A stretch of 64,000 nucleotides of DNA from Pectobacterium polonicum (GCF_005497185.1 NZ_RJTN01000001.1:434001-498000); one strand, 5' to 3'; shown: positions 37,998 to 48,450, counted from the stretch's first letter. Notes: generated by a model not told the origin, from the sequence alone. Translations and numbers: made by a program.

Positions 37998-38750
37998 TTA
38001 CTTCGCTTTACCTTGGTTCGCTACTGCGGCGGCTTTGGCGGCGATTTCGTCCGCGTTGCCCAGATAGTAACGTTTGATTGGTTTGAAGTTCTCGTCGAAC
38101 TCATACACCAACGGTACGCCAGTTGGGATATTCAGTTCCAGAATTTCGTCTTCGCCCATATTGTCCAGGTATTTCACCAGTGCACGCAATGAGTTACCGT
38201 GAGCCGCAACGATTACACGCTCACCGCTCTTAATGCGTGGCAGGATGGTTTCGGTCCAGTAAGGCACAACGCGTTCGATGGTCAGCGCCAGGCTTTCAGT
38301 CAGCGGCAGCTCTTTGTCACTCAGCGCTGCATAACGTGGATCATGGCCTGGGAAACGTTCGTCATCACGCGTCAACTCTGGCGGTGTGATTGCGAAACCG
38401 CGACGCCATTGTTTAACCTGCTCGTCACCGTATTTTTCAGCGGTTTCGGCTTTGTTCAGACCCTGCAACGCCCCATAGTGGCGCTCATTCAGTTTCCAGG
38501 ATTTCTCAACTGGCAACCAGGCTTGATCCAGCTCGTCCAGTACGTTCCACAGTGTGTGAATGGCACGTTTCAGCACGGAGGTATACGCGAAATCAAAGGC
38601 AAAACCTTCGTCTTTCAGCAGTTGACCTGCGGCTTTGGCTTCTGAACGGCCCTTGTCGGACAGATCAACATCGTACCAGCCTGTGAAGCGGTTTTCGTTG
38701 TTCCACTGGCTCTCACCGTGTCTTACCAGTACTAGCTTAGTTACAGCCAT
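37998..38750 (-). CDS. gpmA: 2,3-bisphosphoglycerate-dependent phosphoglycerate mutase
   Basis: This 250-residue glycolytic enzyme interconverts 3- and 2-phosphoglycerate through a phosphohistidine. The catalytic H11 is in [13 protein letters not shown]89 lies in [12 protein letters not shown] and the second histidine in [15 protein letters not shown]. The length equals that of E. coli GpmA. The start [14 protein letters not shown] is at 38750 with AAGGAG just before it; the frame extends upstream to 38825, but without a matching N-terminus. It has its own promoter upstream and a strong terminator. Confidence 0.97.
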   Translation of the reverse strand: MAVTKLVLVRHGESQWNNENRFTGWYDVDLSDKGRSEAKAAGQLLKDEGFAFDFAYTSVLKRAIHTLWNVLDELDQAWLPVEKSWKLNERHYGALQGLNKAETAEKYGDEQVKQWRRGFAITPPELTRDDERFPGHDPRYAALSDKELPLTESLALTIERVVPYWTETILPRIKSGERVIVAAHGNSLRALVKYLDNMGEDEILELNIPTGVPLVYEFDENFKPIKRYYLGNADEIAAKAAAVANQGKAK

Positions 38751-38795
38751 AGCTAAACTCCTTCCTATCCTAAGATTTCTGTGATAACTGATTTC

Positions 38796-38825
38796 ATTAT
38801 AGGGGGGGAGAGCGGTTATCGGCAA
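38796..38825 (-). promoter_or_regulatory. Predicted gpmA promoter
   Basis: Read on the minus strand, a consensus -10 TATAAT (38801-38796) lies 18 bases after TTGCCG (38825-38820). It is about 45 bases before the gpmA start. The G-rich run 38802-38808 falls in the spacer. Confidence 0.6.
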
Positions 38826-38887
38826 TCGATAGTCGATGGCAAGCGTGATTTATCCGCAGGTTATTTGCGTAACATCACGCTCGGGCT

Positions 38888-41800
38888 TTACCGTTTCAGC
38901 AAACCGGAATCTCCCTTGTGTAATAGCAGATAAACTGCCGGAATCACCAGCATTGACAGCAGAGGTGCGCTGACCATGCCGCCAATCATCGGCGCGGCGA
39001 TGCGCTGCATGATCTCGGAACCGCTACCGCCTCCCCACATGATGGGCAGCAGCCCTGCCATAATCGTTGCCACGGTCATCATTTTCGGGCGTACGCGCAG
39101 AACTGCCCCTTCGTGGATGGCATCCATCAGCTGTTGACGCGAAAGCGCCTGACCCGCCACTTGATGTTTTTCTACTGCATGGTTGAGGTACAGCAGCATG
39201 ATGACGCCAAATTCCGCCGATACACCTGCCAATGCAATAAAGCCAACGGCACCCGCGACAGAAAGATTATAGCCGAGGAGATAGAGCAGCCAGACGCCAC
39301 CTATTAGCGCGAAAGGTAATGTTGCCATAATCAGCAGTGCATCTTTGATGCGGTTGAAGGTGATATAGAGCAGCACGAAAATGATCAGCAGCGTGAAGGG
39401 GATGACGACCTTCATTTTCTCCGTGGCACGTTCCAGATACTCAAACTGACCGGACCAGCTTAACGACACGCCTTCCGGCAGCGTGACCTGCTGGGTGACG
39501 GCCCGTTGCATGTCTTCAACGGCGGATTTCAGATCGCGGCCGCGTAGATCGACATAAATCCAATCTGACAGTCGACTGTTTTCACTTTTCAGCATCGGTG
39601 GCCCTTCGCTGACGTGAACATCCGCCAGCTCTGTCAGCGTCACTCTGCTGCCGTTGGCCGTCACGATAGGCAGATCGCGCAGCTTTTGTAGCGAATCGCG
39701 TAATTCACGCGGGTAGCGGATGTTGATGGGATAACGCTGGCGACCTTCAATGGTTTCGCCGATGTTTTGCCCGCCGATGAGCGTAGCGACCACCGACTGA
39801 AGCTCCTCGACGGACACGCCATAGCGTGCGGCGCGCTGACGATCGATATCAATATCGATATAGCGTCCACCCGCCAGCCGTTCTGCCAGCGCAGATGTCA
39901 CGCCCGGAACCTGTTTTACCACCTGCTCGATTTGCGCGGCAGTGCGTTCGATATCCTCCAGATTGTTTCCGTTAACCTTAATACCCACCGGACTTTTGAT
40001 ACCGGTCGCCAGCATATCCAGCCGGTTGCGAATTGGCGGCACCCACACGTTGGCGATACCCGGCAGGCTGACGGTACGATCCAATTCGGCAACTAACTTG
40101 TCCATGGTCATGCCCTCGCGCCACTGGTCGCGCGGTTTCAGCCGAATGGTGCTTTCCAGCATGGTGAGCGGTGCAGGGTCGGTTGCCGTTTCGGCACGGC
40201 CTGCTTTACCGAAGACCGATTCAACTTCAGGCACGGTTTTAATCAGCCGATCGGTTTGTTGCAGCAGGCGACCTGCTTCACGCGCGGAAATGCCGGGCAG
40301 GGTGGAAGGCATATACAGCAGATCGCCCTCATCCAGTGGCGGCATAAATTCGCTTCCCAAACGGCTGAGCGGAAATAGCGTCAGTAGTAATAGCAGAGCG
40401 GAAACCAGCAGCGTGGCCTTCGGGTAGCTCAGTACCTTTTGCAGTATCGGGTGATAGATCGCGATCAGCCAGCGATTAATTGGATTCGCCTGTTCGTCCG
40501 GTATCTTGCCGCGTACAAAATACCCCATTAGCACTGGCACCAACGTAATCCCTAATCCAGCAGCGACGGCCATGGCATAGGTTTTGGTAAAGGCCAGCGG
40601 TGAAAACATACGGCCTTCCTGTGCCTCCAGTGAGAACACCGGGACAAACGACAGCGTAATGATCAGCAGGCTGCAAAACAGTGCGGGGCCGACTTCCACC
40701 GCAGCCCGTTCTGCCAACTGCCACCACTCGTTATTCTGCGGCTGCTTTCCTGGGTTTTCATGCCGCCACTGTTCAATGACTTTATGCATGTTTTCTATCA
40801 TTACGATGGCGGCATCTACCATCGCGCCGATGGCAATCGCGATACCGCCCAGCGACATGATGTTCGCGTTCACGCCCTGATAACGCATGATAATAAATGC
40901 CCCCAGAATCCCCAGCGGCAGGCTGATGATCGCTACTAACGCCGAGCGGAAGTGGAACAGGAACAGGGCGCAAATGACCGCGACGACGGCAAACTCTTCC
41001 AGCAATTTGAAGCTCAGCGTGTCGATAGCGTGTTCAATCAACTGCGAGCGATCGTAGGTTGGGACGATCTCCACGCCTGCGGGCAGGCTTTTTTGTATCT
41101 CCTGTAACCGCGCTTTGACGGCATGCAGCGTATTCAGTGCGTTTTTGCCATAGCGCATAACGATGATGCCACCCGCCACTTCGCCTTCACCATTCAGTTC
41201 GGCGATACCGCGCCGCATCTCCGGGCCTTCGCGGAGCGTGGCCACATCTTGCAATAGCACGGGAATACCGTTGCGGATGGTAATCACCACATGGTTAAAG
41301 TCTTGCGCGGTTTTCAGGTAACCGGTGGTGCGCACCATGTACTCGGCTTCACCTAACTCCAGCACGGAGCCACCATTTTCCTGATTAGCTGCCTGAACGG
41401 CACTGACGATCTGTTGGTGGGTGATACCCTGCGTCCGCATACGTTCGGGGTCGACGACGATCTGATACTGCTTGACCATGCCGCCCACGCTGGCGACTTC
41501 AGCCACATCGGGAACGGTTTTCAGCTCATACTTCAGCAACCAGTCCTGAAAGCCACGCAGATCGGCCAGACTGTATTTTCCGCTGCGATCGACCAGCGCG
41601 TATTCGTAGATCCAGCCGACGCCGGTGGCATCCGGGCCAAGCGAGGTTTTCGCATCGGCAGGCAGGCTGGATTGCACTTGGCTGAGATACTCCAGCACGC
41701 GGGATCGCGCCCAGTAGGGATCGGTACTATCTTCAAACAGCACATAGACGTAGGCATCGCCGAACATGGAGAAACCCCGTACCGTTTTGGCACCCGGCAC

Positions 41801-42025
41801 GGAAAGCATGGTGGTGGTCAGCGGGTAGGTCACCTGATTTTCCACCACCTGCGGCGCTTTGCCCGGATAGCTAACGCGAATGATGACCTGAACGTCAGAC
41901 AGGTCGGGCAGGGCATCCAGCGGTGTTTTTTGCAGAGAAAGCAGACCCCATGCCGCCATGAACAGCGCAGCCAGTAAAACCAGCAGGCGGTTTTTAAGCG
42001 ACCAGCGAATCACGTAGGCGATCAT
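38888..42025 (-). CDS. cusA: Heavy-metal efflux RND pump CusA
   Basis: This 1045-residue HME-type RND transporter exports Cu(I)/Ag(I). It has twelve predicted membrane helices and two large periplasmic loops. The proton-relay region [20 protein letters not shown] (helix IV) is present, and methionines in the porter domain (GMTMDK and RLDMLATG) correspond to the CusA metal-relay methionines. It overlaps cusB by four bases (ATGA). It is the last gene of the metal cluster, and gpmA lies 137 bases beyond it. Cu/Ag specificity is inferred from CusF partners; related CzcA pumps export divalent ions. Confidence 0.93.
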   Translation of the reverse strand: MIAYVIRWSLKNRLLVLLAALFMAAWGLLSLQKTPLDALPDLSDVQVIIRVSYPGKAPQVVENQVTYPLTTTMLSVPGAKTVRGFSMFGDAYVYVLFEDSTDPYWARSRVLEYLSQVQSSLPADAKTSLGPDATGVGWIYEYALVDRSGKYSLADLRGFQDWLLKYELKTVPDVAEVASVGGMVKQYQIVVDPERMRTQGITHQQIVSAVQAANQENGGSVLELGEAEYMVRTTGYLKTAQDFNHVVITIRNGIPVLLQDVATLREGPEMRRGIAELNGEGEVAGGIIVMRYGKNALNTLHAVKARLQEIQKSLPAGVEIVPTYDRSQLIEHAIDTLSFKLLEEFAVVAVICALFLFHFRSALVAIISLPLGILGAFIIMRYQGVNANIMSLGGIAIAIGAMVDAAIVMIENMHKVIEQWRHENPGKQPQNNEWWQLAERAAVEVGPALFCSLLIITLSFVPVFSLEAQEGRMFSPLAFTKTYAMAVAAGLGITLVPVLMGYFVRGKIPDEQANPINRWLIAIYHPILQKVLSYPKATLLVSALLLLLTLFPLSRLGSEFMPPLDEGDLLYMPSTLPGISAREAGRLLQQTDRLIKTVPEVESVFGKAGRAETATDPAPLTMLESTIRLKPRDQWREGMTMDKLVAELDRTVSLPGIANVWVPPIRNRLDMLATGIKSPVGIKVNGNNLEDIERTAAQIEQVVKQVPGVTSALAERLAGGRYIDIDIDRQRAARYGVSVEELQSVVATLIGGQNIGETIEGRQRYPINIRYPRELRDSLQKLRDLPIVTANGSRVTLTELADVHVSEGPPMLKSENSRLSDWIYVDLRGRDLKSAVEDMQRAVTQQVTLPEGVSLSWSGQFEYLERATEKMKVVIPFTLLIIFVLLYITFNRIKDALLIMATLPFALIGGVWLLYLLGYNLSVAGAVGFIALAGVSAEFGVIMLLYLNHAVEKHQVAGQALSRQQLMDAIHEGAVLRVRPKMMTVATIMAGLLPIMWGGGSGSEIMQRIAAPMIGGMVSAPLLSMLVIPAVYLLLHKGDSGLLKR

Positions 42026-43515
42026 TGGTGGCCTCCGTGGCTGGCATGTGGATTGTCAGTGGGTAAAAAATTCAGAACATGAATCCCGCTGTCATCCATA
42101 TTGAACTGGATGTTGACGGTGCTGCCGACTCCCATACCCTGTGGCAGTCCTGATGATGGCAGTGTGAAATCCATTGTCATCGGTGACCAGTTGAGCGCCG
42201 GAACGGCTTCATGTTCAATGGTGACCTGATTGCCGTTTATCGCCCTGATCACTCCCTGAGTTTGGTAGCCAACGGGCGTTGCTGGGTTTGCCAATGTCTC
42301 AGCAGCAAACTGTGGCAGGGTACTGCGCAGGCTGGCTTCGGAATCAATCAGGAACTGACCGGAGGTGACCACGCTGTCGCCTTCTTTCAGCCCATCAATA
42401 ATTTCCACCCAGTCGCCCAACGATGCGCCCGCGGTGACGTTACGCGGGGTGAAATGGCCGCCGCCGTCGCTCAGTAAAACCCGATTTTGGCTACCGCTGA
42501 CCAACAGTGCTTCCTGTGGGATCGCCAGACGCGGTTGTGCTTGAGAGTGAGAAAGCTGCACGGTCAGGTACATACCGGGTTTGAGCTGCTGTTGCGGGTT
42601 GTCCAGCACCACGCGGGCTTTTAACGTGCGCGTCGTGCTATCCAATATGGGTAGCAGTTCGCTGATTTTGCCGTGGAAGGTTTTACCCGGCCAGGCATTG
42701 CTGGTGGCGCTGATATCGCTGCCGATCGCTAGCTGTGCCGCCTGCGCCTCGGGATAATCGAGATCGACCCAAATTGGGTTCAAGCTGGCAAGCTCGAATA
42801 ACGGCTGAGCCGGACTTAACTGCATACCTTGCCGCACCTCCAACTTATTCACGTAGCCATCTTCCAGCGCGGTAATCGCAATCCTATCCTGCGGTTTGCC
42901 GCTACGCTCTACCTGTCGAATAATGGCTTCCGGCATGAATAGCAGCGCTAGTCGCTGGCGTGCCGCTTGGGTCAGCATGTCGTCGCCCAACTGCCGTACC
43001 GCCAGATATTCATGCTGTGCCGCCGCCCAGGTTGGGTTCCATAACGTGGCTAGCGTCTCGCCTTTTTTCACCTGTTGTTGCAGCGCGCTAACTGTGAGCT
43101 TTTCGATAATGCCGCCGCTGGGAGCGACGAGCGTGCGTAATCCGCGTTCGTTGAGCGTGACGGTGCCATAACCCATTCTGCTGTCAGACAGTTCACGCAT
43201 TTCCGCACGGGCTGTGCGAACACCGAGGTTCTGCTGCTGCCGGGCGCTGACGGTGATTCCGCCGTCTTCCTGCACGTCATCGGCATAGCGTGGAACCAGT
43301 TCCATATCCATAAAGGGCGATTTTCCCGGCTTATCGAAACGCTTATCCGGCACCATTGGGTCGTACCAATAGAGAACCGATCGTTCTGGCGCGGCGGTAG
43401 AAGGTGAGTGCGGCGTTTGCTGTTTACCTACCAGATAGCCCACGCCACTTGCGCTGAGAATAGCCAGCACCACCAGGCTAAACATCAGTGATTTTCTCAT
43501 GACTATTTTGCTCAT
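42022..43515 (-). CDS. cusB: CusB-like adaptor with C-terminal CusF-like domain
   Basis: This 497-residue membrane fusion protein links CusA to the outer-membrane channel. A membrane anchor (residues 9-27) is followed by a heavy-metal-binding YHS-like segment ([27 protein letters not shown]), here given in parts as [10 protein letters not shown] and [10 protein letters not shown]. Then come the barrel-sandwich and hairpin domains. The last 75 residues form a CusF-like domain in which H, W, M and M ligands are kept (VTIEHEAV and NWSPMTMDF). The start at 43515 overlaps the upstream gene stop by four bases and has AAGGAAA behind it. Confidence 0.92.
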   Translation of the reverse strand: MSKIVMRKSLMFSLVVLAILSASGVGYLVGKQQTPHSPSTAAPERSVLYWYDPMVPDKRFDKPGKSPFMDMELVPRYADDVQEDGGITVSARQQQNLGVRTARAEMRELSDSRMGYGTVTLNERGLRTLVAPSGGIIEKLTVSALQQQVKKGETLATLWNPTWAAAQHEYLAVRQLGDDMLTQAARQRLALLFMPEAIIRQVERSGKPQDRIAITALEDGYVNKLEVRQGMQLSPAQPLFELASLNPIWVDLDYPEAQAAQLAIGSDISATSNAWPGKTFHGKISELLPILDSTTRTLKARVVLDNPQQQLKPGMYLTVQLSHSQAQPRLAIPQEALLVSGSQNRVLLSDGGGHFTPRNVTAGASLGDWVEIIDGLKEGDSVVTSGQFLIDSEASLRSTLPQFAAETLANPATPVGYQTQGVIRAINGNQVTIEHEAVPALNWSPMTMDFTLPSSGLPQGMGVGSTVNIQFNMDDSGIHVLNFLPTDNPHASHGGHQ

Positions 43516-44771
43516 CGCGTAGAGTTTCCTTGTGGCGTCAGGTAGCGGATGGCGGCCCAATATTGCGCCATCTCCCGTGCGGTATCCTGAAGGGCAATCC
43601 GGCTTTCGAGTAGCGCCCGACGGGCATCCAGTACGGCAGAAAGATTACTGCTACCGGATTGATATTGAGCCTGAATCAGTTTGATGCGTTGCTGTTGGAG
43701 AGGGAGAACTTCGTTGTTTTGACGCAGCCAACGTGACTGTGCGGCTTGATATTGAGCAATTAGCGTATCAAGTTGCGCCTGATGTTCTCGTTCGGTGAGC
43801 AGTACTCTGTCACGTGCTTCCATGCTGCGTGATACGTCAGCGGCGTAGTCTTTGTCCTGACGTTTGGATGTGAAGAGCGGCAGATCGACCGTCACCATCA
43901 TGCCCGCCATATCGTCATAATCATCCCCACGCTTCGCGTAATAGACCTCAACATCAACATTGGGGATGGCGGCGACGGCTGACTGTGCAGAGCGAGCCTG
44001 AGCTAGCTCTGCTTCACGCTGTGCCTGCTTCATTTCCGGGTGTTGATGAATGGCGCTGCTCAGCACATCCGGTGAGGCAGGCAGCCGTTCAAAGCGGGGA
44101 AGTTCGCTGTTTACATTGATATCCGCGATACCGGTAAGCTGCACCAGCCGGGTGTGCGCGAGACGGATATCTCGCTCGGCGTCGGCCAGCCTGTCCTGCA
44201 TAGCTGCCAGTGTCAGACGTGCATCCAGTACGCTACTGGCTTCGCTGCCTGCCGCCACACTCGCTTTTTGCGAGGCGATCTGCCGCTGGCTTTCGTTGAC
44301 CAATACCGTGATCTCGCTTAACGCTTTGCGTGAGAGCGCCAGATCCAGCCACGCCTGTGCCGTTTCCCGTTGCAGACGAGCACGAATACTTTCGCTATTA
44401 CTTTGCAGCGCATCGGCTTCTACCCGAATGGCCTGCGCCTTGCTATCGCGCTTACGGCTGCTGACATAGGTTTGCATGACGCCGATACGCTGCATCGTCA
44501 TGCCTTCCCGCGTGAGTCGGCTACCGTTGTTGCCGCCCAATGGTAGGTTCTCGACGCCAAATTTCAGTTTGGGATCGGGAAGTTGTGTAGCGGAGTCGGC
44601 CATGTTTTGTAGCGCGTTAATCTGGTGTTGATTGGCTGACAGATCGGCGGAGTAACGCTCCGCTGCCTGTAAAGCCTGATCAAGACTCAGATCTGCCGCA
44701 AAGACAGCGGCAGGCAGCCACAGCAACATCGCCAGACACGCGCGCGTGGCGTCGTGTTTGGATACGTTCAT
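43512..44771 (-). CDS. TolC-family outer-membrane factor (CusC/CzcC-like)
   Basis: This 419-residue outer-membrane channel subunit has a signal peptide (MLLWLPAAVFA, cut before ADLSLDQAL) and two TolC-type repeats rich in long helices. Examples are QALQAAERYSADLSANQHQI and VLDARRALLESRIALQDTAR. It is shorter than E. coli CusC and lacks a lipobox cysteine, so it is closer to the CzcC/SilC-like branch. It would complete the tripartite pump with CusB and CusA. It starts 12 bases after cusF and overlaps cusB by four bases. Confidence 0.9.
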   Translation of the reverse strand: MNVSKHDATRACLAMLLWLPAAVFAADLSLDQALQAAERYSADLSANQHQINALQNMADSATQLPDPKLKFGVENLPLGGNNGSRLTREGMTMQRIGVMQTYVSSRKRDSKAQAIRVEADALQSNSESIRARLQRETAQAWLDLALSRKALSEITVLVNESQRQIASQKASVAAGSEASSVLDARLTLAAMQDRLADAERDIRLAHTRLVQLTGIADINVNSELPRFERLPASPDVLSSAIHQHPEMKQAQREAELAQARSAQSAVAAIPNVDVEVYYAKRGDDYDDMAGMMVTVDLPLFTSKRQDKDYAADVSRSMEARDRVLLTEREHQAQLDTLIAQYQAAQSRWLRQNNEVLPLQQQRIKLIQAQYQSGSSNLSAVLDARRALLESRIALQDTAREMAQYWAAIRYLTPQGNSTR

Positions 44772-44783
44772 GATGTGCTCCGG

Positions 44784-45137
44784 TTAAGGCTGCTGTGGCG
44801 TAATTACGGTCAGGGTATAGCCGCTATCGTTCTGGATAAAACTGAACGTGACTGGTGTATTGACAGCGAGTGGCGTTATTTCGCCCGTTGCTGGCAGCGT
44901 GAATACCATTGTCATCGCTGGCCATTTTAGGTCGGCAACTGGGGCGTGAGAGAGCGTGACCCTATCGGCGTTCCACTGTTTAACAATCCCGGTAGTCTGA
45001 TAAACGGTGGTCGTGGCCGCAGGAGGATTAGTCGGCATCATCGCGTGGTGCTGATGGTCGTTAGCCCACACGGGGAAGATGAAGGAAGAAACAGAAAAAA
45101 TAAGGCCGCTGATCAGCGCCATATAAGTGATACGCAT
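44784..45137 (-). CDS. cusF: Periplasmic copper/silver chaperone CusF
   Basis: This 117-residue protein has a signal peptide (ALISGLIFSVSSFIFPVWA, cut before NDHQHH) and a small beta-barrel metal-binding domain. The Cu(I)/Ag(I) ligand set of CusF is visible as H in VTLSHAPV, and W, M, M in KWPAMTMVF. It hands metal to CusB. The start at 45137 (MRITYMAL) is preferred; a longer frame reaches 45203 without a signal-like start. It lies 75 bases after the His/Cys-rich gene and 12 bases before the outer-membrane factor gene. Confidence 0.9.
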   Translation of the reverse strand: MRITYMALISGLIFSVSSFIFPVWANDHQHHAMMPTNPPAATTTVYQTTGIVKQWNADRVTLSHAPVADLKWPAMTMVFTLPATGEITPLAVNTPVTFSFIQNDSGYTLTVITPQQP

Positions 45138-45212
45138 AAAAATAATCCCAATAAAAATAATTGATAAACATAGTGTTGCGCACGCTGGCGCAGGGGTTAT
45201 CAATCGCTTGGG

Positions 45213-45665
45213 TTATTCTCTAAATCGGCAGAAGCGGATCTCAGCCGGAGGGCCAGCCGCAGGGGGAGAGAACCAGGCATCGCATGACTGATTAGGTGTG
45301 ACGGAGTTATCCGCTAACACCAACTCACCGCTGACCGGCAGTGCTAATAATACCTGCGCTCCATTATCCTGCTTCACGCTATCCGGCACGCAGTGCTTTT
45401 CACACAGCGGCGTTTGCTGGTCGAGTGCGTAAGACGCTTTCTCCGTATGATGAGCGTGAGAGGATAACGGCTGAATGCCGGCCTGTTGCAGATGGGCCTG
45501 ATGCTGGATCGCGGGGGAGGTCTGGCTGAGCGACATATCGCATTGATGACCTGCGATAGCCAGTTGTGCGTTTAGGAAAAGCCAGCACAGTGCCAATAGC
45601 CATCCCCACCTGCCTTTGTGACGCAGATGATGAATGAATAATGGAGACCGTGATGATGCGGACAT
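45213..45665 (-). CDS. Secreted His/Cys-rich protein heading the cus cluster
   Basis: This 150-residue protein has a basic N-terminus and a signal-like hydrophobic stretch (WGWLLALCWLFLNAQLAIA, cut before GHQCDM). The mature part holds five cysteines (HQCDM, PLCEKHC, NQSCDAWF, FCRFRE) and the histidine cluster SSHAHHTEK. The 'AGPPAEIRFCRFRE' ending resembles small proteins often found before copper genes in gammaproteobacteria. I cannot name a function; metal sensing or binding in the periplasm is an inference. It is the first gene of the cus cluster. Confidence 0.75.
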   Translation of the reverse strand: MSASSRSPLFIHHLRHKGRWGWLLALCWLFLNAQLAIAGHQCDMSLSQTSPAIQHQAHLQQAGIQPLSSHAHHTEKASYALDQQTPLCEKHCVPDSVKQDNGAQVLLALPVSGELVLADNSVTPNQSCDAWFSPPAAGPPAEIRFCRFRE

Positions 45666-45691
45666 GGCATTTCCTTTTTGGATGTCGTGGC

Positions 45692-45721
45692 AGTGTAAGC
45701 GTCTGGGCAGGAAGGGGGCAA
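45692..45721 (-). promoter_or_regulatory. Possible cus cluster promoter
   Basis: On the minus strand TTGCCC (45721-45716) and TACACT (45697-45692) are 18 bases apart, about 27 bases before the His/Cys-rich gene. I found no clear CusR or CueR operator, and no regulator gene lies in the cluster. Confidence 0.35.
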
Positions 45722-45759
45722 GCGGGGAATGGCATAGTTTTGTAAAGCCGGTTTGTAAA

Positions 45760-45781
45760 TTGGCAGATAGTCATCTGCCAA
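45760..45781 (-). terminator. Hairpin after galM
   Basis: A perfect 9-bp stem TTGGCAGAT / ATCTGCCAA with loop AGTC lies 35 bases after the galM stop. Only a short T-run (TTTACAAA) follows on the minus strand, so it is a modest terminator. Confidence 0.6.
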
Positions 45782-45816
45782 TGTTATCAATGAGTTAATT
45801 ATATTTAATCATACGG

Positions 45817-46863
45817 TTACTGGATGAGAAATTGGTACGTGGTATCCGAGCGATAGACTTTCCCCGGCTTCAGCCAGCAGTCAGGCTGCGGCCAGTCTGG
45901 GTGATTCGGGCTGTCTGGTAAGAACTCACTTTCCAGCGCGACACCGGCATAGTTTTTATACTGACCACCGTCTCGTGACGGTGTTCCGGCCAGAAAGTTG
46001 CCGCTGTAAAGTTGTAAGGCGGGGGCACTGGTGAAAACGCTCATCAGCACGCGGCCATCGGATGACCATAGGTTGGCAGCCGGGCTTTCGCTGGAACCAC
46101 AGGTACGATGCAATAAATAAGCATGATCGTAACCACCAACGGCCATTTGATCGCTATCGCGCAGGAAATCTTCCTCCAGTGTTTTCGGCTGGCGAAAATC
46201 CATTCCGGTCGCGTTTACCGGCGTCAGGTCGGCGTTGGGAATCCCTGAACTATTGACCGGTAAATAATAGTCGGCAAACAGCTGTAATTGGTGTTTACGT
46301 ACGTCAGTCAGATCGCCATCCAGGTTGAAATAGGCGTGGTTAGTCAGGCAGACGGGGCAGGCTTTCTCCACGGTCGCCTGATAAGAGATTTCTAACGAAT
46401 TATGTTCGGTCAGTGCGTAGGTGACCTGAACATTGAGATGCCCTGGATACCCCTGATCGCCATCTGGCGAGTGTAATTGATAAGTGATCTGCGCTGCATC
46501 CTGACTGGCAATTCGCCAGCGGCGGGCATGAAAGCCTTCCGGGCCACCGTGTAGTTGATGCTCGTTCTGATTCGGGACCAGATGAAAGGTTTCGGTCTCT
46601 CGGCTGAATGTCGCTTTGGCTATGCGATTGGCATAGCGGCCAATCGATGCGCCAAGATAAGCACGTTGTTGCGGATACTGTTCAGGTGATGAGCAGCCCA
46701 ATAGGACTTCTCGCACCGCCCCCCCAGCTAGAGGAAGTTCACAGGAAAGCCAGGTTGCGCCCCAGTCCATTAGGCACACGCGCATACCTGCCTGATTCTG
46801 CAAGGTCGTTAATTGAAACGGCTGACCATCGGGTGCCAGCGTGTTAAGACTTTCATTCAACAT
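45817..46863 (-). CDS. galM: Galactose mutarotase
   Basis: This 348-residue aldose 1-epimerase interconverts alpha and beta galactose or glucose. Motifs typical of GalM are GATWLSCELPL, GRYANRIAKA, NEHQLHGGPEGFHARRW, TNHAYFNLDG with the catalytic histidine, and the C-terminal ALESEFLPDSPNHPDWP with the catalytic glutamate. E. coli GalM has 346 residues. The start MLNESLNTLAPDGQ lies behind CAGGAGC; a longer frame to 47019 reads into an intergenic repeat. It is separated from galE by 369 bases without galT or galK. Confidence 0.95.
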   Translation of the reverse strand: MLNESLNTLAPDGQPFQLTTLQNQAGMRVCLMDWGATWLSCELPLAGGAVREVLLGCSSPEQYPQQRAYLGASIGRYANRIAKATFSRETETFHLVPNQNEHQLHGGPEGFHARRWRIASQDAAQITYQLHSPDGDQGYPGHLNVQVTYALTEHNSLEISYQATVEKACPVCLTNHAYFNLDGDLTDVRKHQLQLFADYYLPVNSSGIPNADLTPVNATGMDFRQPKTLEEDFLRDSDQMAVGGYDHAYLLHRTCGSSESPAANLWSSDGRVLMSVFTSAPALQLYSGNFLAGTPSRDGGQYKNYAGVALESEFLPDSPNHPDWPQPDCWLKPGKVYRSDTTYQFLIQ

Positions 46864-47232
46864 GACTTGCTCCTGTAGAGACCTGGACAAGATAGAAAGA
46901 GTTGGCCGATGTGTGCAAGGTTGGGGAAGGCAGCAGAAATGCGTTTGCTGACAAAGTACGCCGAACGGTGATAATGGGTAGATCGTAAAGACGCTGTAAG
47001 TACATCCCTGTAAGCTCAAGCCGCGCGGATATGAACCCCATCCCTGATATTCACCCTTGCAGGGCCGTCGCCAGCGACGTTCAAAAGCGTTCCTGACGCT
47101 TTTGTCCTTGGCGTGGACGCTTTACTCTTCTATCCCATTATCACCGTTCCCATTCCGTAAATGGGTTTGTCGACGGTCTGAATCGACTCTGCTTATCTTC
47201 CCTTAATCTGCCACTCGACGTAAAAAACGCCG
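46864..47232. other. galE-galM gap with structured repeat-like DNA
   Basis: This 369-base gap holds no credible gene, although E. coli has galT and galK here. Between about 46985 and 47110 lie compact palindromes (CGTCGC-CA-GCGACG at 47066-47079; CAAAAGCGT / ACGCTTTTG at 47082-47104). The low-complexity, hairpin-rich style suggests a dispersed intergenic repeat. Confidence 0.6.
47082..47104. terminator. Hairpin between galE and galM
   Basis: CAAAAGCGT (47082-47090) and ACGCTTTTG (47096-47104) form a perfect 9-bp stem with a 5-base loop, next to the palindrome CGTCGCCAGCGACG (47066-47079). It could stop transcription from galE or belong to a repeat element. Confidence 0.5.
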
Positions 47233-48252
47233 TTACGCTTCTTCGTACCCGTTAGGGTGGTTGGATTGCCAGCGCCAGGTATCCTGCGCCATTTCTTGCA
47301 ATGAGCGTGTGACTCGCCAGTTAAGATCTTTCGCTGCACGTTCGGCATCCGCCCAATAAGCAGGTAGATCGCCCTGACGACGGGGAGCAAAATGGTGAGC
47401 GAGCGGTTTACCACAGGCTTGGCTAAAAGCCTCGACGACCTGCAATACACTGTAGCCTACGCCAGCACCGAGGTTGTAAATGTGCACACCAGCACGATTT
47501 TGCAGGATATTCATGGCGGCGATATGACCGTCGGCCAGATCGACAACGTGGATGTAATCCCGTACACCAGTACCATCAACAGTAGGGTAGTCATTACCGA
47601 AAATCGCCAGCGAGTCGCGACGCCCGACAGCAACCTGAGAGATGTATGGCATCAGATTATTGGGAATGCCCTGCGGATCTTCGCCCATCTCTCCAGATGG
47701 ATGTGCGCCAACCGGGTTGAAATAGCGTAACAGCGTAATACTCCATTCCGGCTCGGCGTGCTGCAAGTCTTGCAGAATTTGCTCGACCATCAGCTTGCTG
47801 CGGCCATAAGGGCTAGCAGGATGTCCCGTTGGGAAACTTTCTTGATAAGGTGTGCGTGGCTGATCGCCATAGACGGTGGCGGAAGAGCTGAAAATCAAGT
47901 TTTTTACGCCAGCTTTCTTCATCGCCTCAACCAGTACGAGCGTGCCGTTGACATTATTGTCATAGTAACTCAGCGGCTCACGTACGGATTCACCCACGGC
48001 TTTTAAGCCAGCAAAATGGATGACGGAATCAATGGAGTGTTTAGCGAAAATGTCGTCCAACAGTGCGCTGTCGCGGATATCTCCCTGATAAAAAATGGGT
48101 GTTTTGTCGGTTAAGCGTGTAATGGTTTTAACGACGCTAGCCTTGCTGTTGCACAAGTTATCGAGAATGATGGGAGTGTGCCCGGCGGCCAGCAATTGTA
48201 CACAAGTATGACTCCCTATGTAACCGCTACCACCAGTGATGAGAACGTTCAT
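47233..48252 (-). CDS. galE: UDP-glucose 4-epimerase
   Basis: This 339-residue short-chain dehydrogenase-like enzyme interconverts UDP-glucose and UDP-galactose. It starts MNVLITGGSGYIGSHTCVQL with the NAD-binding GXXGXXG motif. The catalytic Ser/Tyr/Lys set is in SSSATVYGDQP and ASPYGRSKLMVEQ. The start at 48252 is preferred over an upstream in-frame ATG at 48288. It serves galactose use and the supply of UDP-galactose for cell-surface polysaccharide. It is separated from galM; the galT and galK genes of the usual operon are not beside it. Confidence 0.96.
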   Translation of the reverse strand: MNVLITGGSGYIGSHTCVQLLAAGHTPIILDNLCNSKASVVKTITRLTDKTPIFYQGDIRDSALLDDIFAKHSIDSVIHFAGLKAVGESVREPLSYYDNNVNGTLVLVEAMKKAGVKNLIFSSSATVYGDQPRTPYQESFPTGHPASPYGRSKLMVEQILQDLQHAEPEWSITLLRYFNPVGAHPSGEMGEDPQGIPNNLMPYISQVAVGRRDSLAIFGNDYPTVDGTGVRDYIHVVDLADGHIAAMNILQNRAGVHIYNLGAGVGYSVLQVVEAFSQACGKPLAHHFAPRRQGDLPAYWADAERAAKDLNWRVTRSLQEMAQDTWRWQSNHPNGYEEA

Positions 48253-48450
48253 AATGACCTCTATTATCGCAATGCTGCAAAATAACATGGCTAGATACTG
48301 AAAAAGGTGATCTACAGCGAGAATCTGCCTCTGTTATCGATGGTTTTTTTACGAATAAACGTAGTGAAGCGTAAGCTATAGTGTAAATGAGCCTGGTCTT
48401 CTACCCTATATTTTATTTTGTGGTAGCGTTATCATCCCTGTTTTTAGGCA

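Noticed and set aside
46864-47019. N-terminal extension of galM
   Set aside because: The added residues do not fit GalM and read through intergenic DNA. A good ribosome site supports the start at 46863.
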